From Rhizobiaceae bacterium CPCC 101076 (GTDB lineage Bacteria > Pseudomonadota > Alphaproteobacteria > Rhizobiales > Methylopilaceae), in contig QDFX01000007.1 in the NCBI GenBank assembly GCA_003347645.1, positions 124,001 to 188,000 of the forward strand: DNA of 64,000 nucleotides, in the 5' to 3' direction. Below are positions 46,899-55,888 of the stretch, in pieces. A program made the translations under genes and the position numbers. A model generated the notes under the pieces. The model did not search any database. It saw only the letters and a list, made by a program, of their open reading frames with translations, and was not told where the DNA came from. How positions within the stretch are numbered: position 1 is the stretch's first letter; each line of letters opens with the position of its first letter.

Positions 46899-47591
46899 TC
46901 AGAAGTCCAGGTCGGCGTAGACTGGCGAGGGCGCCATGCCGAGCACGCGGTCCTCGAACAGGGTGCGGAAGCTCGGCCGCGACTTCACGCGGGCGTACCA
47001 GTCGCGCGCCACCGCGTCCTCGTCCCACGGCACGTCGCCGAGATAATCGACGCAGGACAGATGCGCCGCCGCCGCGAGATCGGCATAGCTCAACGCTTCG
47101 CCCGCAAGCCATTTCCGCTGGCGGATGAGATAGCCGATATATTTCAGGTGATAGCGGATGTTCGACTTCGCCGCCCGGAACACCGCCGGGTCGGGCGGAC
47201 CGCCGCCGACATCGCCCGGCATGAAGCGCTTGTAGATCTTCTCGTGGACGAGCGGCTCGGAGACCTCCGCGCCGAACTTCTCCGTAAACCACGCCACAAG
47301 GCGCCGCACCTCGACACGGGCGCTCGGATTCTCGGGAAGCAGCCGACGATCGTTCAGGGCGAGACCCCGGGTTTCGTCGAGCCATTCCGCGATGATCCTG
47401 GACCCCGGCACCGAGGCGATCTGCTCCTCGACCAGCACCGGGGTGGTGCCAGCCGGATTCAGGGCCAGGAACGCCTCGCGGCGCTCCCAGACTTTTTCCT
47501 CGATGAGATCGGCCTCGATCCCCATCTCGGCGATGGAGAGCCGGATGAAGCGGGAATGCGGGCAAAACGGGTGATGATAGAGAATCGCCAT
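46899..47591 (-). CDS. Glutathione S-transferase family protein
   Basis: The 230-residue cytoplasmic protein has a thioredoxin-like N-domain (ILYHHPFCPHSRFIRL, NPAGTTPVL with the cis-proline, and the SRIIAEWLDE glutathione-binding segment) and an all-helical C-domain with LAGEALSYADLAAAAHL. FCPHS at about 8-12 gives a potential catalytic cysteine or serine. It probably conjugates or reduces electrophiles with glutathione; the target is unknown. The start is the ATG at 47591; a GTG seven codons earlier is in frame. It is the first gene of a pair with the SDR-like gene. Confidence 0.87.
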   Translation of the reverse strand: MAILYHHPFCPHSRFIRLSIAEMGIEADLIEEKVWERREAFLALNPAGTTPVLVEEQIASVPGSRIIAEWLDETRGLALNDRRLLPENPSARVEVRRLVAWFTEKFGAEVSEPLVHEKIYKRFMPGDVGGGPPDPAVFRAAKSNIRYHLKYIGYLIRQRKWLAGEALSYADLAAAAHLSCVDYLGDVPWDEDAVARDWYARVKSRPSFRTLFEDRVLGMAPSPVYADLDF

Positions 47592-47729
47592 TAACCGGCC
47601 CGAAAACAGCACACTACTTTTGGAGAAGGCGGGCGGGACACTGTGCGCGTGGCACGCGACCGATGCTCCGTATAGAACTTCCGACCGGGTCCGGGCAACA
47701 GATTCGCATTCCGGGCGACGGGGGACAGC

Positions 47730-48536
47730 ATGGATCTCAGCCGGGTTCTCGACGCGCTCATCCTCGGCGTAGTGGAAGGCGCCACGGAGTTCATCCCGGT
47801 CTCATCCACCGGCCATATCCTTCTGCTCGGCCATTTTCTCGGCTTCGAGTCGACGGGCAAGACCTTCGAAGTGCTGATCCAGCTCGGCGCGATCCTCGCC
47901 ATCCTGTCGGTCTATTTCGGCCGCCTGTGGTCGATCGCGACCGCCTTGCCGAGCGATCCCTCGGCGCGCCGCTTCGTCATCGGCATCCTGGTTGCATTCC
48001 TGCCCGCCGCGGTCATCGGCGCCATCGCGCACGATTTCATCAAGACGGTGCTGTTCGAATCGCCGATGACGATCTGCGTCTCGCTGATCATCGGCGGCCT
48101 GGCACTGCTCTGGATCGACAATATGTCGCTCACACCGCGCTACACCGATGCGACCAAGTTCCCGCTGACGACCTGCCTCGCGATCGGCTTCATCCAGTGC
48201 CTCGCCATGATCCCCGGCGTCTCCCGCTCCGGCTCGACCATTGCCGGCGCGCTGCTTCTCGGCGCCGACAAGCGCGCCGCGGCGGAGTTCTCGTTCTTCC
48301 TGGCCATGCCGACCATGGCCGGCGCCTTCGCCTACGACCTCTACAAGAACCGAGACAATCTATCGTCCGACGACCTCGTGATCACCGCGATCGGCTTCGT
48401 CGCCGCCTTCGTCATGGCCGTGATCGTGGTCCGCTGGGTGCTGGACTACGTCAACCGCCACGGCTTCGCGCTGTTCGCATGGTGGCGGCTGATCGTAGGC
48501 TCGGCCGGCATCGCCGGCCTGCTCGTCTACGGCTGA
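47730..48536 (+). CDS. uppP: Undecaprenyl-diphosphatase
   Basis: The 268-residue integral membrane enzyme recycles the lipid carrier for peptidoglycan and other polymers by dephosphorylating undecaprenyl pyrophosphate. Family motifs are [20 protein letters not shown] at 13-32 and [12 protein letters not shown] near 163-174, which hold the catalytic Glu, Ser and Arg residues. About seven or eight hydrophobic helices span the rest. Loss of UppP normally gives bacitracin sensitivity. A GGGGGA ribosome binding site precedes the ATG. It stands alone between the divergent GST gene and the convergent cupin gene. Confidence 0.96.
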   Translation: MDLSRVLDALILGVVEGATEFIPVSSTGHILLLGHFLGFESTGKTFEVLIQLGAILAILSVYFGRLWSIATALPSDPSARRFVIGILVAFLPAAVIGAIAHDFIKTVLFESPMTICVSLIIGGLALLWIDNMSLTPRYTDATKFPLTTCLAIGFIQCLAMIPGVSRSGSTIAGALLLGADKRAAAEFSFFLAMPTMAGAFAYDLYKNRDNLSSDDLVITAIGFVAAFVMAVIVVRWVLDYVNRHGFALFAWWRLIVGSAGIAGLLVYG

Positions 48537-48540
48537 GCCG

Positions 48541-48906
48541 TCAGCCCAGCTGTTCCTCGATACTGCGGGTCTTTTCCATGACCACGTCGCCGGTGTGCTT
48601 CGTGGTCACCGTCTCGATCAGGACAATCCAGCACTCTTCCTCGGCAACGGGATTGTGCATCACGCCTTTCGGAACGACGCAGAATTCGCCGGGATTGAGG
48701 ACGACGTCGCGTCCGCCCTCGAACTGGATGACGAGCCGCCCCCTCACGACCTGAAAGAGTTCGTCCTCGTCGTCATGCTTGTGCCAGGTCAGCTCGCCCT
48801 TAACCTTGGCGACCTTGACGTACTGGTCGTTGACCCGGCCGACGACCTTCGGCGACCAGTGCTCGGTCACCTCATCGAATGCCCGTTCGAGATTGATGGT
48901 CTGCAT
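48541..48906 (-). CDS. Cupin domain protein
   Basis: The 121-residue single-domain cupin has metal-binding motif 1, TWHKHDDEDELFQVVRG, with two His and one Glu, and motif 2, PGEFCVVPKGVMHNP, with the third His. This matches small sugar-isomerase-like or mannose-6-phosphate-isomerase-like cupins whose substrates are mostly unknown. There is no signal peptide, so it is cytoplasmic. It follows the NDUFA9-like gene by 35 bases on the same strand and converges with uppP, four bases away. Confidence 0.85.
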   Translation of the reverse strand: MQTINLERAFDEVTEHWSPKVVGRVNDQYVKVAKVKGELTWHKHDDEDELFQVVRGRLVIQFEGGRDVVLNPGEFCVVPKGVMHNPVAEEECWIVLIETVTTKHTGDVVMEKTRSIEEQLG

Positions 48907-48941
48907 GGCGCGCTTCTGCTCGCGATCCGCCTGCGGCTTCG

Positions 48942-49919
48942 TCAGGCCAGATGAACGTCCGTGAACTGACCGGCCTTGCGGTAGCGATAGAGATATTCCG
49001 GCACGACGGTCTCGATGCCCGTCGGATGTATGCCGAGACCTTCCAGCGTCAATCCCGCTCTGATCGCCGCGTCGGAAACCACATTGTCGGTCTCGAGCAA
49101 CTTCACCTGGTCGACCGTCAGCAGCGGCTTCGGCAGAATCTGCAGCACACTCGCCTGGAGACGGGCGATCGCGAATGGCAGTGAAACCAGCAGGCGCCGA
49201 CGGCCGATCACCTGCATGATGTATTCCATCAACTCACGGAACGTCCGCGTCTCGGGCCCGCCGAGCTCATAAGTCGCACCCGGCTTGGCCCTGCCCTCGA
49301 TCGCGAGGGCGACGGCCGTCGCGACATCGGCGGCGAACACCGGCTGGAACTTGGTATGACCGCCACCGATGAGCGGCAGCACCGGCGACAGGCGCGCCAT
49401 TTCGGCGAAACGGTTGAAGAAGCTGTCCTCGGGTCCGAACACGATCGATGGGCGGATGATGACCGCTTCCTCCACCGTGCTCAGGACCGCCCGCTCGCCG
49501 GCCGCCTTGGAGCGGGCATAGGCCGAAGCCGAATCGGCGTTCGCGCCGAGCGCCGAGATCTGAACGAGATTCTTGATGCCGGCCTTCTTGGCGGCCTCGG
49601 CGATTCGCCGCGCGCCCTGCACATGGACCTCGTCGAAGGTCTGGCGGCCGCTTTCATGAAGAATGCCGACGAGGTTCACGACCGCGTCCGAACCTTCGAT
49701 GGCGCGCTGGATCGACGCGGCATAGCGGACATTCGCCTGCACCGACATGATCTGGCCGACCGAGCCGAGCGGCTGGAGGTGCTGCGCGAGGTCCGGGCGG
49801 CGCACCGCATTGCGCACGCGCCAGCCGCGTTCGGCCAGAGCGCGCACTACGTGACGCCCGACAAATCCCGAGCCGCCGAATACGGTTACGATCCGATCGG
49901 AAACCATCGCGCGCGGCAT
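48942..49919 (-). CDS. NDUFA9-like complex I-associated NAD(P)H-binding protein
   Basis: The 325-residue atypical SDR has the Rossmann motif TVFGGSGFVGRHVVRAL at 12-28, and matches the alphaproteobacterial homologue of mitochondrial complex I subunit NDUFA9. It includes HVQGARRIAEAAKKAG, YARSKAAGE, the IIRPSIVFGPEDSFFNRFA segment, and a C-terminal EYLYRYRKAGQF. The protein binds NADPH and helps stabilise the matrix/membrane arm junction of NADH dehydrogenase in related bacteria; no nuo genes are nearby. The start at 49919 follows GAGG with good spacing. It is divergent from the tRNA gene. Confidence 0.88.
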   Translation of the reverse strand: MPRAMVSDRIVTVFGGSGFVGRHVVRALAERGWRVRNAVRRPDLAQHLQPLGSVGQIMSVQANVRYAASIQRAIEGSDAVVNLVGILHESGRQTFDEVHVQGARRIAEAAKKAGIKNLVQISALGANADSASAYARSKAAGERAVLSTVEEAVIIRPSIVFGPEDSFFNRFAEMARLSPVLPLIGGGHTKFQPVFAADVATAVALAIEGRAKPGATYELGGPETRTFRELMEYIMQVIGRRRLLVSLPFAIARLQASVLQILPKPLLTVDQVKLLETDNVVSDAAIRAGLTLEGLGIHPTGIETVVPEYLYRYRKAGQFTDVHLA

Positions 49920-49986
49920 TGCTGGACCTCTTCTAGACAGCGTTGTGACTACCTAAGCCAACCCTACGAAACCGTCCAGAGCGCCG

Positions 49987-50015
49987 TTGACCCGGCGCGC
50001 AACGCACCTTATGAC
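49987..50015 (+). promoter_or_regulatory. Sigma70 promoter for tRNA-Leu
   Basis: TTGACC (49987-49992), a 17-base spacer and TATGAC (50010-50015) end ten bases before the tRNA 5' end, as expected for a short pre-tRNA leader. Confidence 0.75.
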
Positions 50016-50024
50016 GGCGCCCGT

Positions 50025-50111
<87 letters not shown>

Positions 50112-50146
50112 GAAATCCCGAAGAACGCTTAGAAGCTCTCGGGTAC

Positions 50147-51124
50147 TCAGTTCCCCGCTGGCATCATGTAGGCGTACAGGGTTCGCGTTGAATCATCGTA
50201 CGGAAATCCCAACGTCCTGACGGTATCGAGCTGATTGCCGCCCAACACCCACAGTTTGTCCTCATCCCAATCCAGCAAGAAACCGACATGCCCTCTTCCG
50301 GTGGCCCAAGCAGTGTCGCCCTTGTCGAAGGGATAGTTCCGAAATACGGCTAGGCACCCGTAAGCTGGACGGCTCAGCCGCCGAAATCGGTTGTGCCGAT
50401 TGTGGTAGAACGAGCGTGAGCCGACGTGACTGGTGCCAAGGTAGCCAGCCGCCTCTAGACAGTGATTGCAGAAGGCCGCGCACCAATCGATCTCGTCGCC
50501 ACCCGGCCCGGGCCCGACTTCACGGCACGACCTGAAATACTGCATGATCCTGGGGTTATCACCGGGGTCCCATTCAGTCCGCTCTCTCGCGGGCAGCGCC
50601 GCTTCGCCCTTGGCGATTCTCATCCAGTCCTGCGCCGAGCGGGCTGCGGTCCGCGTTGGTCGCGATTTATTCGGTTTATCAACGCGAACCATACCCTCGG
50701 CCCAACCGGAGGCATCTTTCACCGTTCCTGCCAGCCTCCGCATCTCTTCCTCGCTTAGGGAGGATACGGACCTTGCTGCCTCCAGGCCGGAACGGCGAGC
50801 CAAGTCGGCAATCTCGTCTCCGGCGTCGATTGGCACGACAGCGAACTCCTGGATAATCTCGCCTACGGACCTTCGCGAATAAGCGGGGGTAGCCAGAAGT
50901 TCGACGCACGCACTCCAGCCAATCGTCTCGTCTGGGAAGATCGCGAACGTCCCGTCATCGCCCACAGCTCCGTAAGCGGTAGCAAAGGTTCCGGCGGACA
51001 AACCGATGGGATTGGCATTTCGCCACCCTGAAGAGCCCCCTTCGCGTATCAGTTCCTCGTCCGTTGCAGAGTCCGAGAGGATGACCCGTCGGGGCCCAGC
51101 GGTGCGTGCATGATCGTAGGGCAT
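50147..51124 (-). CDS. CHAP/TIGR02594-like cell-wall hydrolase with phage-type N-domain
   Basis: The 325-residue protein has two parts. Residues of about 15-95 (GWRNANPIGLSAGTFATAYG, GDDGTFAIFPDE) resemble the NNPGN-type module found in phage structural or lytic proteins. Residues of about 165-325 resemble TIGR02594/CHAP peptidases, with a candidate catalytic Cys in IDWCAAFCNHC and His in GRGHVGFLL. The likely role is peptidoglycan cleavage or an export-independent effector; no signal peptide is seen. The start ATG at 51124 is preceded by GAGGG. It follows a metalloprotease gene by 36 bases and is convergent with tRNA-Leu. Codon usage is more AT-rich than its neighbours. Confidence 0.65.
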   Translation of the reverse strand: MPYDHARTAGPRRVILSDSATDEELIREGGSSGWRNANPIGLSAGTFATAYGAVGDDGTFAIFPDETIGWSACVELLATPAYSRRSVGEIIQEFAVVPIDAGDEIADLARRSGLEAARSVSSLSEEEMRRLAGTVKDASGWAEGMVRVDKPNKSRPTRTAARSAQDWMRIAKGEAALPARERTEWDPGDNPRIMQYFRSCREVGPGPGGDEIDWCAAFCNHCLEAAGYLGTSHVGSRSFYHNRHNRFRRLSRPAYGCLAVFRNYPFDKGDTAWATGRGHVGFLLDWDEDKLWVLGGNQLDTVRTLGFPYDDSTRTLYAYMMPAGN

Positions 51125-51160
51125 GGCGACATCCCTCGTTGGCAAACATGCGATCGGCCC

Positions 51161-52003
51161 TTAGGGCGGCGTGTAGAGGCCCACGACGCAGTCCCTGTCG
51201 TTCGGGCTGATCCTAGAATTGAGAGTCGAACTGAAGCCGTTGAGAGTCCAATGTGACGGTATCGGGTAGAGCATCACGGAGCGAACATCGAAAGCACCGC
51301 TGCGAACGCATTCGTAGTCGCGTCCAAACTTGTTGAAGATGTTTTCTTCGCAGTCGCGACGCGACCATCCTTCCCGAGCCATGTCGCGGATCACGGCTGG
51401 TTTATTCCAGACAATCGGGACACTCGGATTCTGGTGTTCATGGGAAAGCCCTAGCGCATGGCCGAACTCATGTGTCACCGCACGTTCGTCCTGGCTCTCA
51501 AGATTCATCGTGGCGCTGTGTGGAGCTACGTTGGCGCTTTCTCGTCCGACTAGAGACTTGTTGCCGCCAGGGCCGAAGTGAATGGCGATCTGCGATTGAG
51601 ATTGCCGTACGCCAAACTTGAATTGAAGCTTGGTGCCGAGCGCACCACTAAGCCAATTGTTGGAGTATCGCTGGACATTTCGGTGCAAGCTGGCGTCACC
51701 ATTGATGAAATGAACGCTGAGGGTGATTTTTCTTCCACCTGGTGTCATCCCGTCGTTCCGACGCCAACGTTTCTGGAAATTGGCCGTGCCGCGTGGGGTT
51801 AGCCTGAAGTCGGCGATAGCCGCATCAAGGAGTTCGCGGTCAAATCCGACGTCTTCGGCGTAGCTATCGAGCATCCGGGAGGCACTGCGAGAGACTATTG
51901 GCTCTTTTGTTGAGCAGATGAAGTCCTCTCGACTGCGTGCGAGAGTGCTTCGCGCCGACAGCGAGCAGCAGCAACCGAGAACGAACGCTCTCCTGGTGAT
52001 CAC
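51161..52003 (-). CDS. Astacin-like (M12A) secreted zinc metalloprotease
   Basis: The 280-residue protein starts at a GTG with a twin-arginine-like signal, ITRRAFVLGCCCS, so export by Tat (possibly as a lipoprotein at one of the cysteines) is likely. The zinc motif HEFGHALGLSHEHQNP is the metzincin pattern HExxHxxGxxHE, with the active Glu directly after the first His. VRSVMLYP provides the Met-turn. It should cleave proteins outside the cytoplasm. A longer start at 52024 (GTG) lacks a ribosome binding site. It is cotranscribed with the hydrolase-like gene. Low GC relative to neighbours suggests acquisition. Confidence 0.82.
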   Translation of the reverse strand: MITRRAFVLGCCCSLSARSTLARSREDFICSTKEPIVSRSASRMLDSYAEDVGFDRELLDAAIADFRLTPRGTANFQKRWRRNDGMTPGGRKITLSVHFINGDASLHRNVQRYSNNWLSGALGTKLQFKFGVRQSQSQIAIHFGPGGNKSLVGRESANVAPHSATMNLESQDERAVTHEFGHALGLSHEHQNPSVPIVWNKPAVIRDMAREGWSRRDCEENIFNKFGRDYECVRSGAFDVRSVMLYPIPSHWTLNGFSSTLNSRISPNDRDCVVGLYTPP

Positions 52004-52024
52004 TGGAGCGCCCCCTGCAGACAC

Positions 52025-52396
52025 AGAGAGAAAAACACACTATTTAGTTGTCGTCTAGCGACTCATACAATCATGATAATGGCCTGTCGCGGCTCGACGC
52101 CAATGAGGCTCAGGGAGCAGTTCACTCGTTCAGCGATCTGGCATCAGCTTCACGTGTCGCTCACCCCAATCGACGACCTCCCTAAGCTGAGCGGCAAGCT
52201 GGTCCAGACCGACTCCAGCGATACGCGCTCGGATCAGCGGCACATTGAGTCCTCGGCTACCGCTGCAAATGCCTCGAAGTCCGACTGAAGCGTCGAATTG
52301 GTTTGCGTCCAATGGACCGCTTCCCTCTCTCCCAAGAATTTCCAGAGCATTGCGCTTAGCTGACCGTGTAACGAGGGCGCGCAAGGATGGCTCCGC
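52025..52396. other. Largely non-coding stretch with a possible short gene
   Basis: I see no recognised gene in this 372-base gap. It contains a minus-strand frame (52130-52384) reported separately, and is AT-richer than the window average. No terminal repeat or integrase is visible. Confidence 0.4.
52130..52384 (-). CDS. Doubtful small hypothetical protein
   Basis: An 84-codon frame starting with TTG at 52384 has GGAG six bases before it. The product (RALVTRSAKRNALEILGREG..., ending DWGERHVKLMPDR) has no motif I recognise and no hydrophobic segment. It begins 13 bases after the end of the spermidine-synthase-like gene, on the same strand, so it could be a downstream cistron. It could also be a chance frame. 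Confidence 0.25.
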   Translation of the reverse strand: MRALVTRSAKRNALEILGREGSGPLDANQFDASVGLRGICSGSRGLNVPLIRARIAGVGLDQLAAQLREVVDWGERHVKLMPDR

Positions 52397-54856
52397 TCAG
52401 CTCGTTTTGGCATTGTCCTTCCGCATGGCCTGAACGCCTCTGACGAGAAGCAGAGCCGGTCCGGGCAGTAGCAGATAGCAGATCGCTCCGACCCGAAGCG
52501 TCGTATCGATGCTGAACTCGATGCTCGTCAACACGGCGACACCTGCCGCAAGCACGCCCGCTGCGCCGTTGATGCCCCAGAACCACGGGGTCGGTCTCTG
52601 GTCGATCCTTGAGACCAGCCGCATCCCAGTCGGAAAACCGAATCCCATGAGGAAGCCGGCCGGGGCGAGAACCAGGACGGTCAGCAGGGCCCTGAACGGC
52701 AGGCTTGCACTCTCCAGCTGGAGCAGGACCTGGGGAAGCCACGAAGACAGGGCGAGGAGATACGCGCCGGTGAGCGCCGACCAGCCAATCAGCCGAGGGC
52801 TGCTGTCGAGTAAGACGCGCTCGGACGCCAGGCTGCCGACGCCGGTTGATAGGATCAGGCTGAAGAGGACGATGCTGAGGGCATAGACCGGATGGCCCAG
52901 GAATACGCTGATGCGTTGCAGCAGGGCGATTTCGACCATCATGAAGCCGATGCCGATCAGCGTGAAGTACGCTGTTCCAGCGATGGTGAGCGTTGACGCC
53001 GCGGCGCTCACGGTAGACCGAAGCGGAACGATGATCGTCGCCGCGACGAGAATTGCCGAGATGAGGATCAGCATGGCCAGCGTCAGGGTCGCGCTCAGGT
53101 TGCCTTGATAGACGCCCGGCCTGGACGCCACTGCGAAGAGGTCCTGATCAAGCAGGCGATCGAGCCGCAATTGGTTGAAGAAGAACGGGCGAGCGTCGGT
53201 CGGCGCGCTCAGGTCCAGATAGGAGGCGCGCGTGGCGCGCTGGAGGCTGTCGCCGTCGGGCGCCGAGACGATGCTTTCAAGCAGCGGCGAGGCCGCTGGC
53301 GCCTGTGGGTCCAACAGGACGGAAAACGCGTAAGTCGCCGCCGCTTTCCGCAGGGCGTCCAAAGCCTGGTCCGATAGAGGCGAGCGCGACGCCACAATGG
53401 TCGCGACCTGACCTGATGAAGCCATGAATACATGCCGCTTTGGATCGGCCGCCCCGAGAGATTGAAGAGTCGCGATCGCGAGGCTCACCATGCGGCCGGT
53501 CTCGTTGACCTCGCCGGGGGCATGCCAGCGGCTCACGGTAAACACGCCCTCGGGGGTCAGACGCTCAAGGAAGATCCGCCACGCCTCAACGGTGTAGAGA
53601 CCATTCTCCGACAAGGTGAAGGCGCCGGCTCCCGTGGCGGCCCAGGTGTCGATCAGACTCATCTGGATGATGTCGAAGGCGCGATCGGTACGGGCGAACC
53701 AGCTTCGCGCCTCGTCGATCTCGAAGGTCATGCCGGGCTGACGGCCGATGGCCGTGTAACCCGAGTATTGCCGCGTCAGCAGATCGATCAAGATCGGGTT
53801 GATCTCGACTCCGACCACCTCCGAGAGACCGAACAGGCGCGCGGACAGCATGTCTCTGCCGCCGCCGACGCCGATCACGGCCCCGGTCTGAAGACCGGGG
53901 AGCGCATAGGCGAGGTTCGTCACGTCGTAGCGGAGGAACGCAACTTCATCGAGATCGCCAGAGAAGCGATAGACCGCCGTTGCGGCGCCGCCGTCGATGG
54001 TCATCCAGCGCTGCTCGATCTGGTCGGGAGCAAACCTGATCGACGGCCCCCACAGCATCGGTGGTGCCTTGTCGCTTTGGCTGACCGTAATGCGCGAGAA
54101 CGAGTTCCATTTTTCGTAGGCGATCGTCTCCGGCTGCTCGATCTTGTCCTTGACGATCGTTGGCCGGATGCCTTCGGTCGCGCTGTTCGCGGCTGCCAAG
54201 GCCACCAGGCAGCCCAGCACGACCCAGCGGTGCCGGAAAAGCCTGGCCGCGATCGGTCGACCAGGCGGAAAGCCCCCGAGGCCCGCTCGGGCGAAGAGCA
54301 GGCCCCCCGCGGCGCCGAGAACCGCAATCCAGAGCATCGCCGAGGGACCGCTGACCAGGTTGAGCAGCGCCAGGGCACCAAGGCAGCCCAGAGCTGCGCC
54401 GAGCAGATCCACGCCATAGACGATGCCGACCGGATAGGGGCTGCGCGTCAGCGCCAGGCTGACGACGATGCCGGAAAAGAAGAATGGCAGCGAAAGGGCG
54501 ATGGCGAACTCGGCCCAGACGACGAGCGACATGACCGATGCCGGCAGACTCGTGACGATGGTGAGCTGCACCAGGACCGCAAAGACGGTCGCCAGGGCGA
54601 AGCCGAGCGAAGCGACACTCAGATGATAGGGCAATTGCGCGGGACGGTTGGCCCCGGAGCCAAAGTAAACCCAGACCGCCCCGGCAGTGAGGCCGAACAT
54701 CGCGATGCTGACGACGAAGAACGCGAGATGATACCAGGACGTGACGGAGATGATCCGGGTTTCGACAACCTGCAGCATCAGGGTCGCCGCAGTGATCACA
54801 CCGAGGCCCGCATAGAATGGCAGCCGTCGCGGGACCTCCTGCAATCGCGCCTCCAT
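52397..54856 (-). CDS. Membrane protein with fused spermidine-synthase-like methyltransferase fold
   Basis: The 819-residue protein has about seven or eight N-terminal hydrophobic helices (1-225), a cytoplasmic Rossmann domain at about 250-570, and six or seven C-terminal helices (590-810). The central domain has the SAM/aminopropyl-type motif VIGVGGGRDMLSA near 326-338 followed by VVGVEINPIL, typical of fused MFS/spermidine-synthase-like proteins. Whether it makes polyamines is doubtful; the FDIIQMSLIDTW segment replaces the usual gate-keeping aspartates. A role in transport coupled to modification is possible. No polyamine genes are nearby. Confidence 0.8.
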   Translation of the reverse strand: MEARLQEVPRRLPFYAGLGVITAATLMLQVVETRIISVTSWYHLAFFVVSIAMFGLTAGAVWVYFGSGANRPAQLPYHLSVASLGFALATVFAVLVQLTIVTSLPASVMSLVVWAEFAIALSLPFFFSGIVVSLALTRSPYPVGIVYGVDLLGAALGCLGALALLNLVSGPSAMLWIAVLGAAGGLLFARAGLGGFPPGRPIAARLFRHRWVVLGCLVALAAANSATEGIRPTIVKDKIEQPETIAYEKWNSFSRITVSQSDKAPPMLWGPSIRFAPDQIEQRWMTIDGGAATAVYRFSGDLDEVAFLRYDVTNLAYALPGLQTGAVIGVGGGRDMLSARLFGLSEVVGVEINPILIDLLTRQYSGYTAIGRQPGMTFEIDEARSWFARTDRAFDIIQMSLIDTWAATGAGAFTLSENGLYTVEAWRIFLERLTPEGVFTVSRWHAPGEVNETGRMVSLAIATLQSLGAADPKRHVFMASSGQVATIVASRSPLSDQALDALRKAAATYAFSVLLDPQAPAASPLLESIVSAPDGDSLQRATRASYLDLSAPTDARPFFFNQLRLDRLLDQDLFAVASRPGVYQGNLSATLTLAMLILISAILVAATIIVPLRSTVSAAASTLTIAGTAYFTLIGIGFMMVEIALLQRISVFLGHPVYALSIVLFSLILSTGVGSLASERVLLDSSPRLIGWSALTGAYLLALSSWLPQVLLQLESASLPFRALLTVLVLAPAGFLMGFGFPTGMRLVSRIDQRPTPWFWGINGAAGVLAAGVAVLTSIEFSIDTTLRVGAICYLLLPGPALLLVRGVQAMRKDNAKTS

Positions 54857-54940
54857 GTCACGGTTGCATCGATCAGCCAGCTAGGTCCGTAGGACCTGAC
54901 TCAGCAAAGACGAGTCTGCCGATACAAACCCGCATGACAG

Positions 54941-55164
54941 CTATCGCTGCCAACCTAGCCGCTGCGTTCTTGGCGTCTCGGAGCGGCGGTCCGGCGACAT
55001 CTTCTCAGCACGCGCCTTGCCGCTTTTGGCCCCGAGAGCCTTAGCGGCAGGGTCTTTCCTATCATCAATGGGCGCGCCTTCCTCAATCTCTCCCGTAGCA
55101 ATACGAGCGATGTGGATTGCGCTGCCGATTACGTCGGCGGGGCGCTCTTCGCCTTAGGTCCCAT
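54941..55164 (-). pseudogene. Frameshifted small KGG/DPAA-type protein gene
   Basis: On the minus strand an ATG at 55164 starts a frame that stops after 11 codons. The next frame then encodes a segment typical of a common small alphaproteobacterial family: ADVIGSAIHIARIATGEIEE, then KDPAAKALGAKSGKARAEKM and SPDRRSE. After SE a single missing base shifts the frame again; restoring it gives AKNAAA as in family members ending EIAKKAAA. Two frameshifts in about 220 bases argue for a decayed gene, or sequencing errors. It overlaps the end of the 68-residue gene upstream by 11 bases, as in an operon. Confidence 0.5.
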
Positions 55165-55360
55165 GGGCACCCGTTACCTCGTTCAGGATGTGCGTTTCCG
55201 CCTGAGATACGGCGGCGATGTGGAGTTCAGCTTCCTCATAGGTGCGGAAGGGCACTGCGCTCACGTCTCCGGTTGGCAGGTGCGTCACCGCCAAGAACGG
55301 GAACTCGGCACGAGGGGGAGTGTAAACGGTGTACCAAATGCCGTTGTCTGTAAGTGGCAT
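55154..55360 (-). CDS. Small hypothetical protein
   Basis: The 68-residue protein (MPLTDNGIWYTVYTPPRAEF, then PFLAVTHLPTGDVSAVPFRT) is hydrophilic to mixed, with no signal peptide or helix. GGAG lies six bases before the ATG at 55360, so translation is credible. I do not recognise the family; it could be a small beta-rich regulatory or stress protein. The following small gene, which overlaps its stop, is frameshifted. Confidence 0.55.
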   Translation of the reverse strand: MPLTDNGIWYTVYTPPRAEFPFLAVTHLPTGDVSAVPFRTYEEAELHIAAVSQAETHILNEVTGAHGT

Positions 55361-55600
55361 GTCCGGCTCCTGCTATGCGCCAAGCATATATGACCAACGG
55401 CCTGAAGCGACACAACGTCGGGCACTTTAAATCTCAAATTGGGACACCACCAGTTTCGACCTGCTCCGCAAATTGCAGAGCTGGTGCACGTCTTTCGAGG
55501 ACAGGAGACAGACCGCGCTGCGCTCGCCCGGGCGGAGGCGAATGCGCGGCCGCGTCCGTCTCCGCCACTCTTCAGTCTCACACGCCGCGCTGCGTCCGCG

Positions 55601-55888
55601 TCAGGCCGTCGCGCGATTCTTGATCAGGCCGATGATCGCCGTGAGGATGGCGCCGCCCGCCCCGCCGCTGATCAGATGCGTCACGATCGTGCCGAGGCTG
55701 AAATCGCCGCTCGCGACCGATGCGCTGACGGCCGGGATCAGCATGGTCACGATCTGGCCGAGGACGCCGCCGCCAACCGCGCCGGCGATCAGATTTCCGA
55801 TCATTCCGAGATCGAAATTGGGAGACGCCTTGCCCGCCGCTCCCCCGCCGACCGCACCGGCGATCAGGTTTATCAGGATCTGCTCCAT
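55601..55888 (-). CDS. Glycine-zipper small membrane protein
   Basis: The 95-residue protein has two near-repeats, LINLIAGAVGGGAAGK and IGNLIAGAVGGGVLGQ, then two further hydrophobic stretches ending AILTAIIGLIKNR. GxxxG patterns suggest tightly packed membrane helices. The architecture resembles small Gly-rich proteins or bacteriocin-like peptides, but no double-glycine leader or immunity gene is seen, so function is unknown. The start at 55888 has the strong ribosome binding site CGGAGG; a longer start at 55930 is unsupported. Confidence 0.7.
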   Translation of the reverse strand: MEQILINLIAGAVGGGAAGKASPNFDLGMIGNLIAGAVGGGVLGQIVTMLIPAVSASVASGDFSLGTIVTHLISGGAGGAILTAIIGLIKNRATA

